Shown here: positions 31,895 through 44,850 of the stretch, in pieces
How the letters are laid out: each line of letters opens with the position of its first letter
Numbering within the stretch: the stretch's first letter is position 1
Assembly: GCA_900660155.1 (NCBI GenBank)
Contig: CABFPE010000148.1
Coordinates: 652,072 to 716,071 of the forward strand
Length of the DNA stretch: 64,000 nucleotides
Source of the DNA: Hofstenia miamia
Taxonomy: Eukaryota; Xenacoelomorpha; Acoela; Hofsteniidae
Reading direction: 5' to 3'
Notes under the pieces: generated by a model
What the model was told of the DNA's origin: nothing
Database searches by the model: none
The model's input: only the letters and a program-made list of their open reading frames with translations
Translations under genes and position numbers: made by a program

Positions 31895-32453
31895 ATGGCT
31901 GAGAAATCCAAATTGACGAATTTCGTTTTTGAAGATATTAACTACTCAGTAAATGTGGCTAAATGCAGATGTTTACCTAAAAAAGAAAAACATATACTTA
32001 AAGGCATTTCAGGTGTTTTTAAGCCTGGTCTCAATGCCATTTTCGGACCTACTGGTGGTGGTAAAACAAGTTTACTTGATTTGCTTGCAAAACGACGTTC
32101 AGTTACTAAGTCAGAATTTTCTGGAAGGATTTTGATTAATGGCGCACCGCTACCTGATAACTTTAAGCTCATAAGTGGATATGTTGTTCAAAATGATGTA
32201 ATTATGGGAACGCTCACGGTTAAAGAGAACTTAATGTTTGCAGCACACATGCGCTTAGGAGGCATAAGTGAGGAAGAACGAATTCGAAAGGTTGATGACA
32301 CTATCACTGAACTTCAACTGAGCAAATGCGCCAACACCAAAATTGGAACCGATTTGATTAAAGGAGTTTCAGGAGGCGAACGGAAGCGCTGTAATATTGG
32401 AATGGAACTCATTATTCAACCAGAAATATTGTTTTTAGATGAACCAACAACAG
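31895..32453 (+). CDS. abcg2: ABCG2-like exon 1: ATP-binding core
   Basis: The ATG follows an in-frame-free leader (GGATAATGG). The exon encodes residues 1-186 plus one base. Walker A GPTGGGKT is at 51-58, the Q-loop glutamine at about 99 (VVQND), the signature VSGGERKR at 158-165 and Walker B ILFLDEPT at 178-185. The donor CAACAG|GTATAT splits the glycine codon of the D-loop. Every catalytic residue expected for a working ATPase is present. Confidence 0.93.
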
Positions 32454-35400
32454 GTATATTTTTATTGTTAAAAGCAATATTTTATACAATTATACATGTA
32501 TTGTAGATATACATGTAATAATTAGGATATCATTCTGATTTCCCTTCATTAATATATTAACTATAAATCAACGAACTCTAAGCGGAGTTGTACGTGGGCT
32601 GGTTCAGCACATGGGCTATGCCGACTAGCCGAGCCTATATCTTTTAATACAGTATTACTCTTTTCCAAAATTAGCAAGCGTTATTTTCAAATTTGTTTCT
32701 TCATGTTATTCACACCCCAGCCCCACTGAAATTATTAGTCCCAATAAATACCAGAGATTTGATGGCAACACAGATCTCTTCTCTCCAAAATCTTTCTTAG
32801 CATTCTTTGAGAGGGTCTAAGTGGGGCGTTTAAAAGCCCGCAAGAAAGGGTTAATCTTAAAAAATGATGAAAAAACCCTACCAGTTTACAAATCTGAGAC
32901 TTTTGCCCGCGCTTGAGTAGAATAAACGGCTTAAAATTCAATATTCTCTTCTCTAGCATAAAATATAGTGTAGCCAGAATTGCAATTGAGCTGGACCTGA
33001 TTATTTGTTCTGCACCGCGCATTGTTGCAGTTGATATTGATTGGAATTGATATCAACGTGTGATTTGATTTGATATTGATTTTCATTAATACATTTGAAT
33101 TGATTTAGAAAACTTGAAAATTTATATGTTAAACATTTGAATTGATTTAGAAAACTTGAAAATTTATATGTTAAAGAAGTAAATTATGGCGATATAAAGT
33201 ACATGAAGCAACATGAGCGAGTACAAGGCGAGGTTTCAAAGCAAATATTTGATAAAGCCACTCAATGAAATGAACAACCCCACTAAATAATGAAGGTTTT
33301 TGTAATTTTAGCCCCTTCAAATCTTAAAAGGTGTACTCGCCCCTGTGAGAGAATAAATATCACATCAACGTTGTCTGATACATTCAACACAATAATGTAA
33401 AAAAATAATGTTAAGCATCAAAGTTAATGGAGTTTGGGGTCAAAATGCACCCAAGTTGTCGAAATATATAAATATATTACAACTTCCAAATAAATTCAAA
33501 AATGATCATTCTTATATAATATTAATCAATTTCGACTAACTTAAAAAGTCATGAACTTTCGGCACAAAAACGTAAAAGGTACTCGTGCTATAGAAGCCTA
33601 AGTCCTGCTGGGGTGCAAAATGCATCCCAAACGACCGCGAACTGCGAAGAAACCGTTACAAGTTGTAAATAAACGTCTGAGTGAATTAGGGTCAGATATT
33701 TATTTGTAATATTTATCAGGCATTTTTCTAGTAATTTATGTTGTCAAGGTTCTTTATTGACGAAAACTTCAACAAATGAGAATAATTTTTTTGCAAGGGT
33801 TTGCAAATTTTCTAACGATTTAGGACTGTAGATATCTTCAGAAATAGGACTTCGTAGTCAATGGCATCAAACCCTTTGAAAATAAGGGAAGGAAGGCTTG
33901 AGGTTTAGAAATGAATTTAAATGATATCGTTTTCAATGCCCAGATGGTGTCATCAATTTTAAGTTCAAATCACTTTTTAAGGCAATCACTGATATTTGCA
34001 CAGTTACAATCGTAAATCTAAGCAGTCCCAATTTAGTGATTGAAATAATTGGATATCATCAAAAACTAAATTCCCTTAAAAATAAGTTGGGTTTTCTTAG
34101 ATGGGTCAAATGGACACATCGCAAACATTTCTTCTCAATCAAATTGAACTTCATAAATTTCACATGTTTTGAATATTTAACGGTTTAACTTATTGGATGG
34201 ACTTGATGGATTTCACTTTTTCAAGAAAATTTGAACTAATTGAATAATTCAAAACAAACTATACTATTTTCATAACAGAAAAACGGCAAACAATGAGTGC
34301 TTCGATATACAAAATGATTCCGAAATGTTTTTTCATATTTACGAATTAATTATCTCTCCCGCCATGGGTATTCCTCCCTGGCTATTGCCAATTACTTATA
34401 TCAAATTATTAAAATTTTGGCTCAAACCCAGCAAAGCCCAACTAAAATTCTAAAAGTGGCTCAGGTATAAATGAATATTAAAAAACTTCCCAAACCCAGT
34501 TCAGCACAATAGGCCGGCTCAGCCCACTTACATAAGATAAGATAATTATTATTATTAACACTAAGTACAAGCTTTAATCTAATTAATCTACATATAATGC
34601 TTGAAAATTAATCTATATGAAAAAAACTGAGGCAAGAGAAGGGAATCGACTTTCTTGAAGAATGGTACGATTTTTCTGATTTCTGAAAAATAAATGATCA
34701 TCAGATGGGTGGGATTCATCATCTAAGATCTTTTGCATATGTTTTATATCATGTTCCTGGAACATGTGCATAATATTGTAGTGGTATCGACCACTTGAAT
34801 TTATCCAAAAACCGTTGTATACATTTAAGTACTTTAAATCAGCACCATACACCACTAATCCATATTCTATTTTAGAAATAAACAACACTTTAAACACACG
34901 ATCAACATCATGTCGAGAGAAACCTGACCTTTTGAGATTTATCAGAATGTATTGCATGCTACTAAAAGATTTCAATAAATCCTCAACGTATATATATATA
35001 TTTTTCTTAGGCATTTCGCATAACTATTTTACGTATTAAAGAATTGATTGGCTAATTATATACAAGATATTTTATGAAATTTGCTTCCGTAATAATGAGC
35101 CTTCTGAATTTAGAAGCATGCAACAGTTTAGGATGAATATTTATCAAAGTAAAACTTTGATGCATCGCAATCAAGATTGCATTAGCATTTTTTAATAAAC
35201 TGTGTTCCTTGCTTAAGCAAATGAACTCGGAAGACTTTGTTGTAAGTAAAGAATATATCGTAGACAAAAATGTAATACTGTTGATATTAACAAAAAATTT
35301 CTGTTGATTTGAATTGATATCAATTGTTATCAATAGCAAGTCTTTTGAATTAATCATAAAGTTCGATTTGATGCGAAATGTCTATATCATCGGCAATCGT

Positions 35401-38400
35401 GCCGCAGCGGCACATTTTGTTGGAGTTTGTCATGGGGAACCGTTTTTCATTAGTATTCGCTTTTGTGTTGATTTGCATTTATTATTAAGTATTTTATTGT
35501 ATATTAATTGATTTTGACATGGGCCTGTGCCGTTCAGGCACTCAGATGGTATTTATAGTAAGCCATCAGTGGGCCTCAAATATTGAGTAATTGCTTATTT
35601 GAAGTTGTCCTATCGCGCTTTACTAGTAGATTTATGGAAATGGGAATTTAATTTTTCTCAGAAAATACGTTCGTACTAATAAATAGGGTATATCTTAAAT
35701 TAGATAGTTTTTTGTTTGGCTGTACTCTAATAATTGTGTTTGCATTTTTTGTCTTTTTTGAAAAAGCTGTTTAAACATGGCACTTAAATCATGTCAGTTG
35801 TTGTCCTAGTTCATGGTATATGTTTATGAGAGAGGACGATGCCAGTAAACAATATGTTTACATAATTATTGAAGAAATGTTTTTTGAGGTCAATTTTGTC
35901 AAAATAAAGAATTTTTCGTTTAAAAGTTACTAAAAAAAAAATTTAACTTGAAATATTTGTGATTGTCGATTTTGTTTTGTTTGAAATTTGATTAGGATAT
36001 AACCAATGCAACTACAATCCCGTTTAACACATTATTATTGGCAAAAAACGAGCATCAATGCCACGTTACGGAAACGCTTCTTAAGGGTCGAATTTGAATT
36101 TTGAAAAGTATGCAATTATGGTGGTTTAATCCTGAAAAATCATAATTTTTAGAAAAGTTATTTTCATATTTTGACAGATTTAGATTCTAAAGGTGTATTC
36201 CCACTATCGACTTTTATTAGATGATAAATTTTCAGATGACTGTAATTTAGCTGTTTTGCCAAAAATCGGATGGAGCGTTCATACTATCGACTTTTATCAT
36301 TGATTTCTTGACAGGGATAGTGGGAACGCATCTTAAGACTATCATTTAACACAGGTATGCCACCAGATTATAACAAAGATGCACCTAATGCTCTAAAAAC
36401 AGCATTTTGTTGACCCAAGTCACACCCATACACACAATCAGTTTTTTGGTATTCCCTGTAAATGCATTTTTTCTATTTTTCATTATACTTATGATATCAT
36501 TACTCGGCCATTTTTGCAGATAATAATTTGAAATTTGCAAAAGTTATGCAGCATGAGTTTATCTAGAGAATGAAATTTCCATTTTGTCCAATTTGTGAAG
36601 AATTGCATGAGACGCGGATTTTAAAAATTTCACTTTCGAAATAAAGTTCATAAAGCAAAACAAATGAAAGTGTCATTCCCTAGGCATGACTCTTAGCTTT
36701 CAAACAACACCAAAAAAGTGATTCCAGTAATGTGTCAAGTCCCCAGAGTGTCACAACTGAAGAAGTGAAATTGAAGTGGCCATCTAACTATTAGTTTCAT
36801 ACCATAAATTTCCTGAAAAGTGAGGCTTCACATCCCTGCTGCTGTTTTTCTCAAAATTCGCATTTTCAGAATAGTATCACTTTAATTAATCGCATTTATG
36901 AAAATAAAAATTCATTGTATTTGTGTTAAATATGTTGTTATTAGAGATAATAAAATCAAAGATTATAATAATCATTATCAATGAATTTTAATTGTTACAA
37001 ATATAAAATTATAAAATTCAATTTATGTTACGTTCTTGAACTTCTTCCAATAATGTGCAGAGATCCTATAATAGTTTTGGCAGATGTAAACTATTTTCAA
37101 CTATTTTGGCATTCTGCGTTGAAAGTTTCTATTACGGTGTTTTAAGTTTTTTGTTATTATTTTGGGAATTAACGTGTGAAGTGGAAAACAACTCTGTGTC
37201 GCATGCTTTATTATTTTATCTTAGTAATGACCCAAGGCTGACCCATGCACACAGCGATGGGGGAATGTGCTCCATTCTACAGGGTAGCGCACGTAAACCG
37301 CCGGATTTTAAACTTTGATTACTCCTCAAATATTCATCCGATCGTCATGAAATTTCGACTCACACTAGATCGGAGAATAGAATTTATGATGATTATACCT
37401 GTTGTTCTGAGAATTGTCAGAAAATTCTGATTCTATTGACCCAATGATATGTAGTAAAATTGACATACAAACAATGTATCTTAACATGTAAAATTTACTG
37501 ATGTCATAGAAAACATTTATTAAATGAAAAACATAAGAAAAAGTGTTAGTAGTCATCTAACTTCAATGCGTCCTCCTCCATTCTCAATGATGGATTCGAG
37601 TCGCTTTTGGTAGGCCAGAGCAGTTTCTCAACACTTCTCAGTTGTCACTTCTTGAAATGCTAGTATGATGCGGTCCTTCAGCTCTTGTATGGATGTTTGC
37701 CGTGTATGGTAAACCTTCGACTTGAAGAAACCCCACAATAAGAAATCGTAAGGCGTCAGGTGAAGTGAACATGGTGGCCAGGGCATGTTAGGAGATTCAC
37801 GTCTCATCCATCAGATAGGCCTCTTCTTGTTCAGCACAGGAAGTCCCCAGTGTGGAGGTGCCCATCCTGCATGAATATGATGCCTCTACCTCTTCTGTCC
37901 GACTGCACAGCTAGCCAGAATTCCTCCTTTTGCATCTTGATCTAGATTCGGTCAATAGAATCAGAATTTTTTAGCAATTCTCAGTACAACAGGAATAATC
38001 ATAATAAATCCTATACTCCAACCTAGTATAAGATGAATTTTCATGATGATCGGATGAATATTTGAGAAGCAATCAAAGTTTAAAATCTGGCGGTTTACGT
38101 GCGCCACCCTGTATTTCAGTTTTGAAAGGAAGTAATGAAATCCTATTATCGGATGTAAATATATTAGTTGAAATACCTTCCAAAACATCCTTGCGAACAA
38201 CATTGTCACAAAGATTATAGCTATCATTAAAGAACGGACACCGACAGGTGTGTTTCACAGAGCCTGCCTTTACTCCTGTCATGAAAGGAATCGTTTCCCT
38301 GCGCGGAAAGTTTGCGTGATGATCCCTACTCGGGCAGCTGTCGATATGATCGGAAAGCAATCAATGTATCTAGCGATGCAAAACAGTTAGCAGAACATGC

Positions 38401-41400
38401 TACATATAAAGTGCACCTCGCAGTAGTTGGCGCTCAGCGTGAACAAATTAATGTTCCTGTTGCTCTTGCTAGAAGCATACTCTACAAGAAAAACAGCAAA
38501 AGGCTGTTTTCTTTCACTGCCTAAAAATTGTAATGGATGGTGCAGCATTTCATTCCAGCAACCCGACTTCAAAAACATGCGGTAATTATTAATGATGGTT
38601 AACCGCAGGACAATGGAAAAACTTTCACTGTGGGCGCACAAAGGCGACTTACATTGTCACCCATGTCATAGCACCACTTGTTCGGGATCGCCTAACAACG
38701 TCTTCAACTGAAAAACAATTTGGAATTCACTTAGATGAGAGCTCGTATAACAGAAAAGTGCGCCTTGAGTTATGGATAACATTCACGAATACAGGGTCCG
38801 TAAATTCAAGTATTTGCTCAATCTTACATCAGACTGACTTTTTGTTTGGAATCAGCAAAATTCCTAACTACTTCCCTATTTGGTTCTTTGACCTATTTTT
38901 ATGTCTCCAGAGTCTGCTGGACCAATATCCGCTTATTCGAAAATTGCCTGATATGACTGGAAATGAACAACTTGAGCTGAAGCGATTATCGTTTGGGATT
39001 AATTCTTAAGTTTACATTGACCAATGTGTTATTGCTCTGCAGCCGCTTTATTTCCTTGCGAAGGGAAACCAAGGGAAAAATTTGGACATCGATCAATTTT
39101 TAAAGCAGTATCTCAGATAGTCATGCGTCTTGGACATGCACTGAATGTTTCTGAGAAGAAGCATTTGAGTCTTCTATATCAAAAGTCGTCGGAGGGCTTC
39201 AAGCCACTTCCTTTTGCAAATGTTGCCAAAGATATTACCTGCTCTAATGATCACGACGAGGTTACTAGAGCTCTAAACGAAATGCCAGCGTCGGACCTTG
39301 TGAAAATCCAGACACTGGGGAAGGTATAATAAAACGCTGTTGCAGATGCTTTTATCTAGATTCAGGAGCTTTTTAACGCACCCACTCATTAAGTACAATT
39401 ACATGTTTTATCTCAAAATATCAGAGAATTCGAGCGTTACACTCATAGCTTTGAAAACCCTGGCAGTAGAATCAAATATTAACGAAAACTCAGTTGTGGA
39501 CGAGCTTACCGCGATCAAACTTTCAGCAGAGAGTTGCGATCAGTTTGCACGAGGTGTTCTCCGTAAATGGATAAGTTGGTCAGTGTTCTTTGCCATCTCT
39601 CACACGCCTTGTGTAGTCAAATTTACTCATTTGTCTTTACAATATGACTGTTGAAAATGGGTTTTCTCTGATGAAGTCGTAAGAAGGTGTTTTCCTGTCG
39701 AGACATACAATGTTTTACAAATTGTTAAGGACAACTCTTGAAAAGCCAAGTTTTAAGAGTTCGAAATTCTAGATGCACTTTTGTTTGTTGAACAAGAACT
39801 CATCAAAGGAAAAGGCGGGTAAAACAGGCTGCGCGAACGGAGTTTATAAACCGTTGACCAACAAGGAACGGGAGAAGAAATTGACAGCCGTGGATCATGG
39901 TAGAAAGCATGTTTTAAAAGTGAAATAAATTTCTTTAAAATAACGTTTTTTTCATCTTTAGTGAACGGGTTCCTCTCAGGCTATGGCGGAACGAACCTCC
40001 AATATAATTGTGGAAAGCATGTTTCAAAAGTGAAATAAGTTTCTTTAAAATAACGTTTTTTTCATCTTTAGTGTACGACGTTAATATGTTTCATTTATGT
40101 ACTTTTCAGATAAAATTGTGTGAATTGATTGTATGATTTTCCACAAATGATATTTTTTAATTATCTAGAATATCTATACAATGAGTCCCAGCACCTTTGC
40201 GAGGTACACAGGTCAGTTTTTGATAGATTTTTGGCGATTTTGGACATGATCGGTTTTTGGGCTAAGTGTTGGCATCCCTGAGTTCATAATATGCTGGAAT
40301 ATTACCTCTTATGCTAACTGCAAAAGGTATTTAATCCTTTCAACCCGGATGGTACATATATGTACCATTTAACTTTTCTAACAGCATAACGGTAACAATA
40401 TACTAGTATACAGAACCCAGTAGTACAATAATATAAGTTAAAAAAATACAATGGTAAATATATGTACCACATTAAAATTTTGTCCCATATAATATTAATC
40501 ATCATAAACTTTATAAAACAACTTTACATTATATGTTTTAGCCATCTAGAATCTAAAAATAATAATAATTACAGAAAAAAATTTCGAGTTGAACAATTTA
40601 TGTTCATATCTTGAGAACGATTATTATTAATTTAATAATTTCCTTTACACAACAATTTTATAGTTTAATCTTTAGTTTCTATAAATTTAAACTTGTTATC
40701 ACTGATTTTATGATTGGCTCTAATTATAGTAATTGTGTAGTAGTTTGTTATATCATAGAATGAAAAAATATCTGATAAATGTTTACAGACCACACTCCAC
40801 TTGCAGTTTGTCTTTAAAAATAGCCTACTCATACCCCTAGACAACAGGGTTTATGTTACTGCTTTCAGAGCACATAGTAATAATAGATGTCGTTTTTGCA
40901 TATCTCTGTATCGTAGTTATTTGCTAATAGTACATTAATGTTGTTTTTTTTCATATTTTAGATGATTTTTTAAGAATTTGTTTACTATCTATACATCTAA
41001 TATAGGTATAATAGAATTTATTTATGAAAAATAAGAAAATCCATTCTAAGCAACACCATGATTTATATAGTTTATTAAGGATTAAAATTTAATATTATTA
41101 TCATTTATTGTTGAAAATTTTTAGTGGTAAATCCTTCAAAATTATGTGCATTTATATGCGATAAGGCATTATTCCGATCCCTAGCTATCGTGTATATTAG
41201 AAGCATATATAGGGTTTCATGTAGTTGTTCATTTTCACACTCAGACATGCAATAGTAATAAATCAAATTAAATAATAAAACATTCTAAGTTTACCACTAT
41301 TTTTCTGTTATTAATTACAAAAAAATAGAAAGCTGTTCTCTAATTTATTGAAAATCATTAAAAAAAATATCAATTATAGGCTGAGAAAGACAGCAATGGA

Positions 41401-42954
41401 TCGCAAACGTTTTGTCATTCAAACATTACGGTTCCGTGATTCCAAAGTAGCATGTGTATAAAACTACAGTTTGCAAAATTTCGGCGTTGTATTTTGATAA
41501 ATACAGTTTAATTTCTTAAAACATTAATTCGTATTCAATAAAAATTTTCGTTCATTTTTCTTCATTTCATTTTTAATTATTTTAATTGAATGTGAAATTT
41601 TTAAATTTTAGGACTTGACAGTTCTACATCACTAACCATTCTCAATTTATTGAAACACATTGCTGAACGTGGAAACAAGATCATTATCTTTTCAATTCAT
41701 CAACCCCGCTACGCCATCTATCGTTTAATTGATCGATTACATCTACTGTCGCGGTTTGGTGAAACTGTTTATCATGGTCCACAAGAAGATGCTCTTAAGC
41801 ATTTTGCAAGTTTTGGATGTGCTTGCGAGCCATATAATAATCCCGCAGATTTTTTTCTGGACACTATCATAAACTATAGTCAGCCTATAATTTACACTCA
41901 GGTATAATTTCATTGTAAATTTTTCGACTTAGACGTTCCTATTTATTCCGAATGTGGATTTGCTTGCGTTGTGTTATGCGCAAGAATAGACGAAATTTAA
42001 CCATCTAGTTGCTTAACGCATTGTTCAATTTTGTTGTTACGGGAAGAACCAATAATTAATTTCTTGATTTGCTCCGCATTCTGATTCCCCAGGACAATCC
42101 TTTCCACAAAAAATTGTAAATGTTTTATTGTCAATCAAGATTTCACTGATATTCAGGAAACAAGACTTTTCACACACAATATTCGCTGCTTTTTTGCACG
42201 AGGGCCTTTCTCTGATGCAGATAAACTTTACTGTTGATACTTCAAGTAATATTTTCTTGGTTTAAAAGTGAAGAAACACAAATGATTTCATATCTTTAGT
42301 CATTACTCAATTTTGTTCTCAACCAAATCTGCACAATCAAATCTGCATTTTGATTTATGATTTAAAATTCAACACATAAATTATGAATACCCATTTAGTA
42401 TTGTCAATACATGAAAATTATTAGATTCATAAATCAATAGAATGTGCAGATCATTGACTAATTATATCAATGTATGGTATTATCTACAGAATTATATTGG
42501 TTGATTTTTTCTCCTTTTCCTTCGACTGATTCGAAATGCTTTTGAATCCTTTAAACGTTATATATATTAGTTTGCATGGTTCTTTTGTGAGAAAAGCCTA
42601 AAATTATTTATAATTTCTTTGCAAAAACTTAGCAACCACCTTCAACTTCTTCTGTTTGCTTGTTGAGAGGTCGTCAATTGTGTAAGAGTCATTTGTCATC
42701 ACAATTATTCTCATTTGCCCTACTGAGTTTCATGAAATTCCCCAATATAGTTGGATGAAATTTATGAACCTGTTAATTAAAAAATTCCCCAGGTGTTTTG
42801 ATTAGACGATAGTCGTTGCAGATCCCAGAAATCCTGCAGTAATTATGTATGCAAATTTGCAATTTAATTTTACTACGAATGATTTGGCATTTAGTATTTA
42901 CTTTTGTTATACAGTGTATGTTTACAATCAATGATTGCACAAAAACAAATTAGA

Positions 42955-42997
<43 letters not shown>

Positions 42998-44816
42998 CAA
43001 CAAATTTTCAAAAATTTTCAATAACACAAACACAAAAGGTTTTATATAGGCAATTCAAAGTCACGAATCTGAATTCGAAATTGTTCCAGTACGTTTTGAT
43101 TTTTTGCTACAGCAGGATGTTTCATAACAGCAAAATCGCCCATTTTCGAAATTACGAAAACGAGTTTCTTCATATTTGTATGCTGCATTGACGAACTATG
43201 ACTTAAAGGCTATGTACGAGTAGCTCCTCTGTCCTACAGGCCCTACTCTTATCACTCTCAGTAGAAGCTATATCAAACTCTGTCGAAATGGAATCCTTTT
43301 CAAAAAGATCGATGGCGCTTGTAGGAACAGGCAAAGAAACACTATGGGGAGCAGGTCTAATCGTCGATGGAATATTTGGTGGATATGAAATGATGTTTTA
43401 TTCATATCCATCAATATCAGTGGTGAAAAAATAATAATCATTCGACTTATATATCTGTTTTCTCCAAATCATTGGAATGTCGAAGGACATCTTTCCTTTA
43501 CCATTCTTCCATTTTGATAAATTTGTGTTACATGACGTACAAACGAAATATGGAGTTCAATGTTTATCTTGATCTCCTATCGAAATCCCGAAGTACTGTC
43601 TATATAATTGTTTTACAGTTTCCGTATTGGAAAGCAATGTGAATTCTCCACAAATATAGGAAAATTTGTTCGGTCATTCTTGCAACCTCTTGAAGCTATT
43701 TACTAATATTTCAGAATAATGCTAGTATGCTTGTCTTGCACAGAAATAACACCAACTCTCTGAAACTAAACGAGGGTAATTCGCAGTTCTTGGAAACACA
43801 ATGACACCGAGTCTTGCGTGTCTATATTTATAGACATTGTTCTATTATTGGCTCGTCATTGGGAAATTATGCTGCTCTCTTGTTATTTGTAAAACATGCT
43901 GGAAATACAATCCATAGCATAACAAGACAAAATTTCTATTGTCTGACTGTGTCTTGCATTATGAAGTTAGGGAAAATTCATCCAATTCTGCTATGTTCAC
44001 GTAATCTCAATATTTTGATAACATAGCTATAGGGGATATTAGACTATCAGTTAATTCAACAATTATCAAGTTTGTTTGCAATGAATATTCCCTGAACATG
44101 TTTTTGTGAATTTTTGGCAGGCATTTGGGCTTCAAAGTATTCAAAAGCAACAGCAAAAGATGCGTACTACTGCTGAAAAAGTAGGATTAGTTTTTTATGA
44201 AAAAATCGATTTTACAAAAAATCTAGACATGAGGCGCAAAAATTAAGTTTAGATTACATGTTGCAACGGTCAAATGCATCCCTTCCACCTCACAGATCTT
44301 CTGTAACAAAAACCTTGTTGCATAGTATATATATATATATATATATATANNNNNNNNNNNNNNNNNNNNNNNNNNNNNNNNNNNNNNNNNNNNNNNNNNN
44401 NNNNNNNNNNNNNNNNNNNNNNNNNNNNNNNNNNNNNNNNNNNNNNNNNNNNNNNNNNNNNNNNNNNNNNNNNNNNNNNNNNNNNNNNNNNNNNNNNNNN
44501 NNNNNNNNNNNNNNNNNNNNNNNNNNNNNNNNNNNNNNNNNNNNNNNNNNNNNNNNNNNNNNNNNNNNNNNNNNNNNNNNNNNNNNNNNNNNNNNNNNNN
44601 NNNNNNNNNNNNNNNNNNNNNNNNNNNNNNNNNNNNNNNNNNNNNNNNNNNNNNNNNNNNNNNNNNNNNNNNNNNNNNNNNNNNNNNNNNNNNNNNNNNN
44701 NNNNNNNNNNNNNNNNNNNNNNNNNNNNNNNNNNNNNNNNNNNNNNNNNNNNNNNNNNNNNNNNNNNNNNNNNNNNNNNNNNNNNNNNNNNNNNNNNNNN
44801 NNNNNNNNNNNNNNNN

Positions 44817-44850
<34 letters not shown>

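Larger units (their letters stand above)
32454..41611 (+). other. ABCG2-like intron 1 (9.16 kb), transposon-rich
   Basis: The GT-AG intron contains a 42-bp tandem duplication (33091-33174), a LINE fragment, a 151-bp MITE, an 832-bp Tc1/mariner element, a decayed hAT-like transposase, a 110-bp-period duplication and a possible piggyBac-type end. GTGGGCTG-containing GC-rich patches at 32590-32630 and 34497-34532 resemble transposon ends but do not pair well. Confidence 0.85.

Noticed and set aside
31942-32172. Minus-strand frame within ABCG2-like exon 1
   Set aside because: It is the antisense shadow of the ATP-binding domain coding sequence.
32589-34532. A hAT-type element bounded by GTGGGCTG patches
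   Set aside because: The patches share words in both direct and inverted orientation, but no consistent terminal repeat or target duplication could be aligned.
35519-35580. tRNA-like fold around GGGCCTGTGCCGTTCAGGCA
   Set aside because: No complete cloverleaf with a T-arm consensus could be drawn. It is only a local hairpin.
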